A stretch of DNA of 64,000 bases from Fulvivirga ulvae (GTDB taxonomy: Bacteria > Bacteroidota > Bacteroidia > Cytophagales > Cyclobacteriaceae): NCBI RefSeq assembly GCF_021389975.1, contig NZ_CP089981.1:186001-250000 (forward strand), in the 5' to 3' direction. Both the position numbers and the translations under genes were made by a program. This document shows positions 60,809 through 64,000 of the stretch, in pieces. Below the pieces are notes generated by a model. The model was given only the letters and a program-made list of their open reading frames with translations. It ran no database searches and was not told where the DNA came from. Numbering within the stretch: position 1 is the first letter of the stretch; each line of letters opens with the position of its first letter.

Positions 60809-60816
60809 CAAAGATA
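60809..60816 (-). promoter_or_regulatory. -7 box TATCTTTG of the outer-membrane protein gene
   Basis: Reverse-strand exact TAnnTTTG match, 46 nt before the GTG at 60762. A TTTTG at 60840-60844 could be the -33 element with a slightly long 23-bp spacer. Confidence 0.5.
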
Positions 60817-61003
60817 TAAAAATAATAAAATTTGCGATACAAAAGCGATTTTTTTCATCTATACCAATGGCCCGTGTTATCGCTTCATCCTGCAATATAT
60901 GCATTTTGAAGCGGGAAGGTAACTAATATTTAAGGATTTGCACGGTTCCGCTTCGTGGCAATTCCATTTTTTTGATAATTTGCAGCCCCATATAATTCGT
61001 GCA

Positions 61004-62254
61004 ATGAAAATAAGAAGAAAGACCAGTCAATGCTTCAATTGCGGCTATACGCTTGATCAGGTTTACAACTATTGCCCAAACTGCGGACAGGAAAACAATG
61101 ATAACAACGTCTCTTTCGGAACCCTTGCCGGTGATTTTTTCAGTACATACTTCGCAGTGGACGGCACTTTCGGAAGAAGCGTAATGCCTTTCTTTTTTAA
61201 ACCGGGCTTTCTTACTAACAGATATATTGCCGGTCAAAGGGTCAGTTATGCACACCCTCTCAGGCTATACCTTATTATAAGCTTGTTCTACTTCTTTGTG
61301 TTTGCCATGGTAGGTAACAAAATAGTTGCTGATCAAAGTGACAATCAGTCAATCATTGGAGACAGTTACAGCATCAATGACATTGACGAACTTGACCGGG
61401 AAACCCGGAAAAAGCTTAAGAAGCTGGTGCCTGACTCAACTTTAAACAAAATGAAAGAAGAGCTTGAAGGCGAAGACCTGAAAAACCTTCAAAAAGTAGT
61501 TCATGACAATCTCTCCCGGGAAGATATAGAGTCGTTAAAGTCGGAATTGACACCAGGCCAGCTTGTGATGCTGGGAATTTTCGTACCTGACAGTCTGCTC
61601 GCTACTGTACAGGTTCAGGATTCTTTGACCATAGCAGATACCACTGCCACCGAACAGGCCAAGGCCACACTTACTGATAAGGAAAAGGATGCTTCAATAT
61701 TTGTACAGATAGACTGGAAGCTGATCTCAAAGCTTAAAGACAATCGTAAAATCAGTGACCAGCAAATACTGGACTCAATGAATCTTAAAAACCCCTCTCC
61801 TTTTGAGGAACACATTGCCATGCAATCGATAAGGGTAATGAGGGCCGGTAATGAGCAGATTGTGGACTATATCCTTAAAAATCTGCCATTGATGATGCTT
61901 ATCCTTATCCCTATTTTTGCTTTAACTCTCAAACTTCTGTATATCCGCCGGAAAAAGAACTTCTACATTCATCACCTCATACATGGGCTTCATTTACATT
62001 CTTTTGCCTACCTGGCTTATGGATTGTGTCTTATGATCATGATCTATGCTATTGAAAACGAAGGCATGCAGACTACGGTCGGGTTCATCGGTTTCCTGAT
62101 CGTATCTGCCTATGCGTACTTCTCATTTTTGAGAGTATACCAACAGCATTGGTTCAAAACGCTGATAAAATTCAACATTGCCGGATTTATCTATATGTCC
62201 TGTATTAGTATATTCCTGACATGTGAAATGCTGCTTTCAATGTTGTTTTACTAG
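61004..62254 (+). CDS. DUF3667-family zinc-ribbon membrane protein
   Basis: 416 residues from the ATG at 61004; a longer frame from 60938 gives an unlikely N-terminus. A zinc ribbon (CFNCGYTLDQVYNYCPNCGQ, about 9-28) precedes the DUF3667 segment (FFSTYFAVDGTFGRSVMPF; NRYIAGQRVSYAHPLRLYL) and a first membrane span near 88-107. A charged soluble loop (about 115-270) is followed by four hydrophobic helices (about 300-415). Family function is unknown. There is no close same-strand neighbour. The loop is rich in Leu/Lys and Asp/Glu helices. Confidence 0.88.
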   Translation: MKIRRKTSQCFNCGYTLDQVYNYCPNCGQENNDNNVSFGTLAGDFFSTYFAVDGTFGRSVMPFFFKPGFLTNRYIAGQRVSYAHPLRLYLIISLFYFFVFAMVGNKIVADQSDNQSIIGDSYSINDIDELDRETRKKLKKLVPDSTLNKMKEELEGEDLKNLQKVVHDNLSREDIESLKSELTPGQLVMLGIFVPDSLLATVQVQDSLTIADTTATEQAKATLTDKEKDASIFVQIDWKLISKLKDNRKISDQQILDSMNLKNPSPFEEHIAMQSIRVMRAGNEQIVDYILKNLPLMMLILIPIFALTLKLLYIRRKKNFYIHHLIHGLHLHSFAYLAYGLCLMIMIYAIENEGMQTTVGFIGFLIVSAYAYFSFLRVYQQHWFKTLIKFNIAGFIYMSCISIFLTCEMLLSMLFY

Positions 62255-62513
62255 CCGGCTTGTATTAACGGTGATTGGTGAAATTTAGGGTTGCCTTGTA
62301 TCACAGTCCTAATTTCTGCATATCAGTGGTATGTCCTTACCGCTGCAGGTCATTTTATAAGGTGATGTTTGTCAGGGTTCTACCCGGTCATATTTTAACG
62401 GGTATAGCATATTTGGAATTGCATCAATCAGTGCGTAATTGGGTTGTTGAAGAAAATCTAACTATAGGGTAGTTTTACTGCACGAAAATAATGAAGCACA
62501 TGCTATAAACCCA

Positions 62514-63329
62514 TTACCCGATCTGCTCAACCTCCTCCATGGTATAGTGAACAAAGCACCTGCCCAGCTCTGTAAGCTCATACTGCTCCGCGTCATCGAA
62601 GGCTGATTTATATTTGCCGTTTTTGGGTGGTTTGGTGGCTGGTTTCTCACCTTCAAGGTATGTACGCTTTTTAACCTGACGGATGATGCCACCAGTACTC
62701 AGGTCGCGGATGAGTAGCTTGTAAAGATCCGCTTCGATGGAATCTTCGGCAGGTACTATACTACTAATGTTACCCCAGATTTGCCTGCGGGTTATACTTT
62801 GGTGTTTGTAGACTTCTCTGATCACCATAAAATGGGTTTCATGATAGGTCTTGATCCAGTCAATGAACAAGCGAACCATGTCGTCGGTGGACATGGTAGA
62901 TGTAGAAGCATTGGTCAGCAGTCTGCGGATGCACTCTTTCTTCTCAATAGTCTCGGCGTCGTTCCATTCTTTGAACCCCTTTCGCACAAGGCTCTGGTAC
63001 TCATCGCTGGCTATCCTTTCCTGAGCATCTGCTCCGGCACTTTCAATTTTATCGAGTATCCTGAAAATAACATGAGCAAGTTCCTCTATCTTCCTTTGGT
63101 GCTCTTCCATCCATAGCCTTTGCAGGTCATTGATCCTCCCCTGCTCCCTTTCCGCATGGAATGCAGAGCCAGCGCCAATAAACCCTCCTATCCAGGGTAT
63201 GTTACTGAGCGCGGAAACAATAAACCGCGTGAGCCTGGCTTTCTTTTCCTGGTCATTAATTTTTGCGAGTTTAGATTTCAACTCCTCTATAGAGTCAAAC
63301 GCCAAAGTTTCTGAGGTATTTACACTCAT
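62514..63329 (-). CDS. Unrecognised cytoplasmic protein with amphipathic Gly motif and winged-helix-like C-terminus
   Basis: 271 residues, no signal peptide. The N-terminal helix is charged, followed by a Gly-rich hydrophobic stretch (ALSNIPWIGGFIGAGSAFHAE, about 41-60) that may contact a membrane or form a hairpin. Then come long helices (RINDLQRLWMEEHQRKIEEL; ESAGADAQERIASDE) and from about residue 170 a pattern that looks like a winged helix: SITRRQIWGNISSIV, LLIRDLSTGGIIRQV, and a C-terminal YELTELGRCFVHY. Lack of a clear homologue prevents assignment. A role in stress or defence is conceivable but not supported by neighbours. Confidence 0.6.
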   Translation of the reverse strand: MSVNTSETLAFDSIEELKSKLAKINDQEKKARLTRFIVSALSNIPWIGGFIGAGSAFHAEREQGRINDLQRLWMEEHQRKIEELAHVIFRILDKIESAGADAQERIASDEYQSLVRKGFKEWNDAETIEKKECIRRLLTNASTSTMSTDDMVRLFIDWIKTYHETHFMVIREVYKHQSITRRQIWGNISSIVPAEDSIEADLYKLLIRDLSTGGIIRQVKKRTYLEGEKPATKPPKNGKYKSAFDDAEQYELTELGRCFVHYTMEEVEQIG

Positions 63330-63379
63330 GGCTGCAAGGTACGGGATAAATTAATAATAAATAATGAAAGGAAGTTTTA

Positions 63380-63402
63380 CACCGGGCCGGTGAAGCCCGG
63401 TG
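63380..63402 (-). terminator. Hairpin after hemL
   Basis: 8-bp perfect GC-rich stem CACCGGGC / GCCCGGTG (63380-63387 and 63395-63402) with a 7-nt loop, immediately past the hemL stop. The T-run on the minus strand is weak (TAAAACTT), so termination may be partial. Confidence 0.7.
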
Positions 63403-63412
63403 CATGATGGTA

Positions 63413-64000
63413 CTACTTAAGCGAAGCCAACACTTCGTAGTTAGCTTTAATGATGTCGTCAGCTACGGATTTATCTACAGCTGTTGATACAAATAGGGTC
63501 TCAAACTGCGAAGGAGGCAAATAAACGCCATGTTCAAGCATGCCTCTGAAATACTTTCCAAACAGTGTCGTATCGGAGGTTTTGGCAGAAGCAAAATCGG
63601 TTACTTTCTGGTCCGTAAAGAACAGGCTAACCATAGAGCCCAACTGATTGATGGTATAGTTCAAGCCCAGTTTGTCAAGGTTTTCCTGAAAACCGGCAGC
63701 AATGTATGAGGTAGTGTCTTCCAGCTGCCGGTAAACCTCCGGATGATCATTGAGGTGGTTTAGCATCGCCAGTCCAGCAGACATGGCAATGGGGTTTCCT
63801 GAAAGTGTGCCCGCCTGATAAACAGGTCCTGAAGGGGAAACATAATCCATAATTTCGGCGCGGCCTCCATAAGCTCCGACAGGCATTCCTCCTCCAATAA
63901 TTTTGCCCATAGTAGTAAGATCAGGCCTTACACCGAATAGCTCCTGTGCACCACCTTTAGCCAGACGAAACCCTGTCATGACTTCATCAAAGATAAGCAG
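63413..64000 (-). CDS. hemL: Glutamate-1-semialdehyde 2,1-aminomutase (5' end cut by window edge)
   Basis: The C-terminal 195 codons or so of the protein; the gene continues beyond 64000. The visible part begins LLIFDEVMTGFRLAKGGAQ, with the PLP Lys in TMGKIIGGGMPVGAYGG, then TLSGNPIAMSAGLAML and the C-terminal domain ending in PPSQFETLFVSTA. HemL transfers the amino group within glutamate-1-semialdehyde to give 5-aminolevulinate for tetrapyrroles. The Asp in FDEV that contacts the PLP pyridine nitrogen is present. A GC-rich hairpin follows the stop. Confidence 0.93.
   Translation of the reverse strand: MLIFDEVMTGFRLAKGGAQELFGVRPDLTTMGKIIGGGMPVGAYGGRAEIMDYVSPSGPVYQAGTLSGNPIAMSAGLAMLNHLNDHPEVYRQLEDTTSYIAAGFQENLDKLGLNYTINQLGSMVSLFFTDQKVTDFASAKTSDTTLFGKYFRGMLEHGVYLPPSQFETLFVSTAVDKSVADDIIKANYEVLASLK

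Overview
The window looks like a chromosomal segment of a Bacteroidota bacterium, most likely a Cytophagales member. I infer this from type IX secretion components, PspC/GIN-domain and DUF4199/DUF3667/DUF3995-type proteins, BatA-domain and TPR histidine kinases, the near absence of Shine-Dalgarno sites, and repeated matches to the Bacteroidota -7 promoter box TAnnTTTG. The genus is not determinable from the sequence alone. I see no rRNA, tRNA, CRISPR array, prophage or insertion sequence; this is mostly housekeeping and envelope biology.

Layout. 1-3 kb (minus): 3'-truncated PorU2-like C25 peptidase and a PorV/PorQ-type porin, translationally coupled. 3.4-6.2 kb (plus): PadR regulator and a double-PspC/GIN membrane protein. 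6.5-9.2 kb: small proteins and an S41 lipoprotein peptidase. 9.3-10.7 kb: an ECF41 sigma factor with its C-terminal NTF2-like domain, followed by an AhpD/CMD-like target gene that carries a recognisable ECF41 promoter. 10.7-13.7 kb (minus): formate-THF ligase, FdhD and a small conserved protein. 13.9-17.1 kb (plus): TrmN6-like methyltransferase, RRM protein, YceI and MarR with a palindromic operator candidate. 17.1-20.2 kb (minus): TPR histidine kinase coupled to a small beta-rich protein, and a coiled-coil protein. 20.8-26 kb: lipoprotein, M3 peptidase, ferredoxin reductase, adenylosuccinate lyase. 26.2-34.4 kb: hypothetical protein and methyltransferase diverging from a long palindrome; then a minus-strand block of BatA-domain protein, a dihydroorotase homologue lacking catalytic residues, two DUF4199 proteins and two GT2 glycosyltransferases. 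34.5-38.8 kb: orphan ExbD, SSB, a second TPR histidine kinase, a thioredoxin-TPR protein. 39.3-41.6 kb: zinc-ribbon/SPFH-GYF pair. 41.8-46.2 kb: 5'-nucleotidase, DUF5996, a chimeric pseudogene, a Pmp3-domain lipoprotein. 46.3-53.3 kb: THUMP methyltransferase, polytopic patatin, fused acyl-CoA mutase IcmF. 53.4-57.9 kb: LON-domain protein, a PAS histidine kinase broken by a frameshift in an A9 tract, and its response regulator. 58-64 kb: OsmC, HutI, outer-membrane protein, DUF3667 protein, an unrecognised winged-helix-like protein, and a 5'-truncated HemL.

The most interesting signals are non-coding: a family of covarying GTG..CTGTC-nGGG-GAC..CAC hairpins; a second dispersed inverted repeat (GCTTTACYAA..TTAGTAAAGC); a set of genes whose -7 box ends only 4-7 nt before the start codon (predicted leaderless or near-leaderless mRNAs); and an 18-bp-arm palindrome placed symmetrically between two divergent -7 boxes. 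I do not see a complete new multi-gene system. The best coding candidates are the SPFH-GYF/zinc-ribbon pair, the membrane patatin coupled to an RNA methyltransferase, and the inactive dihydroorotase embedded in an envelope-protein operon.
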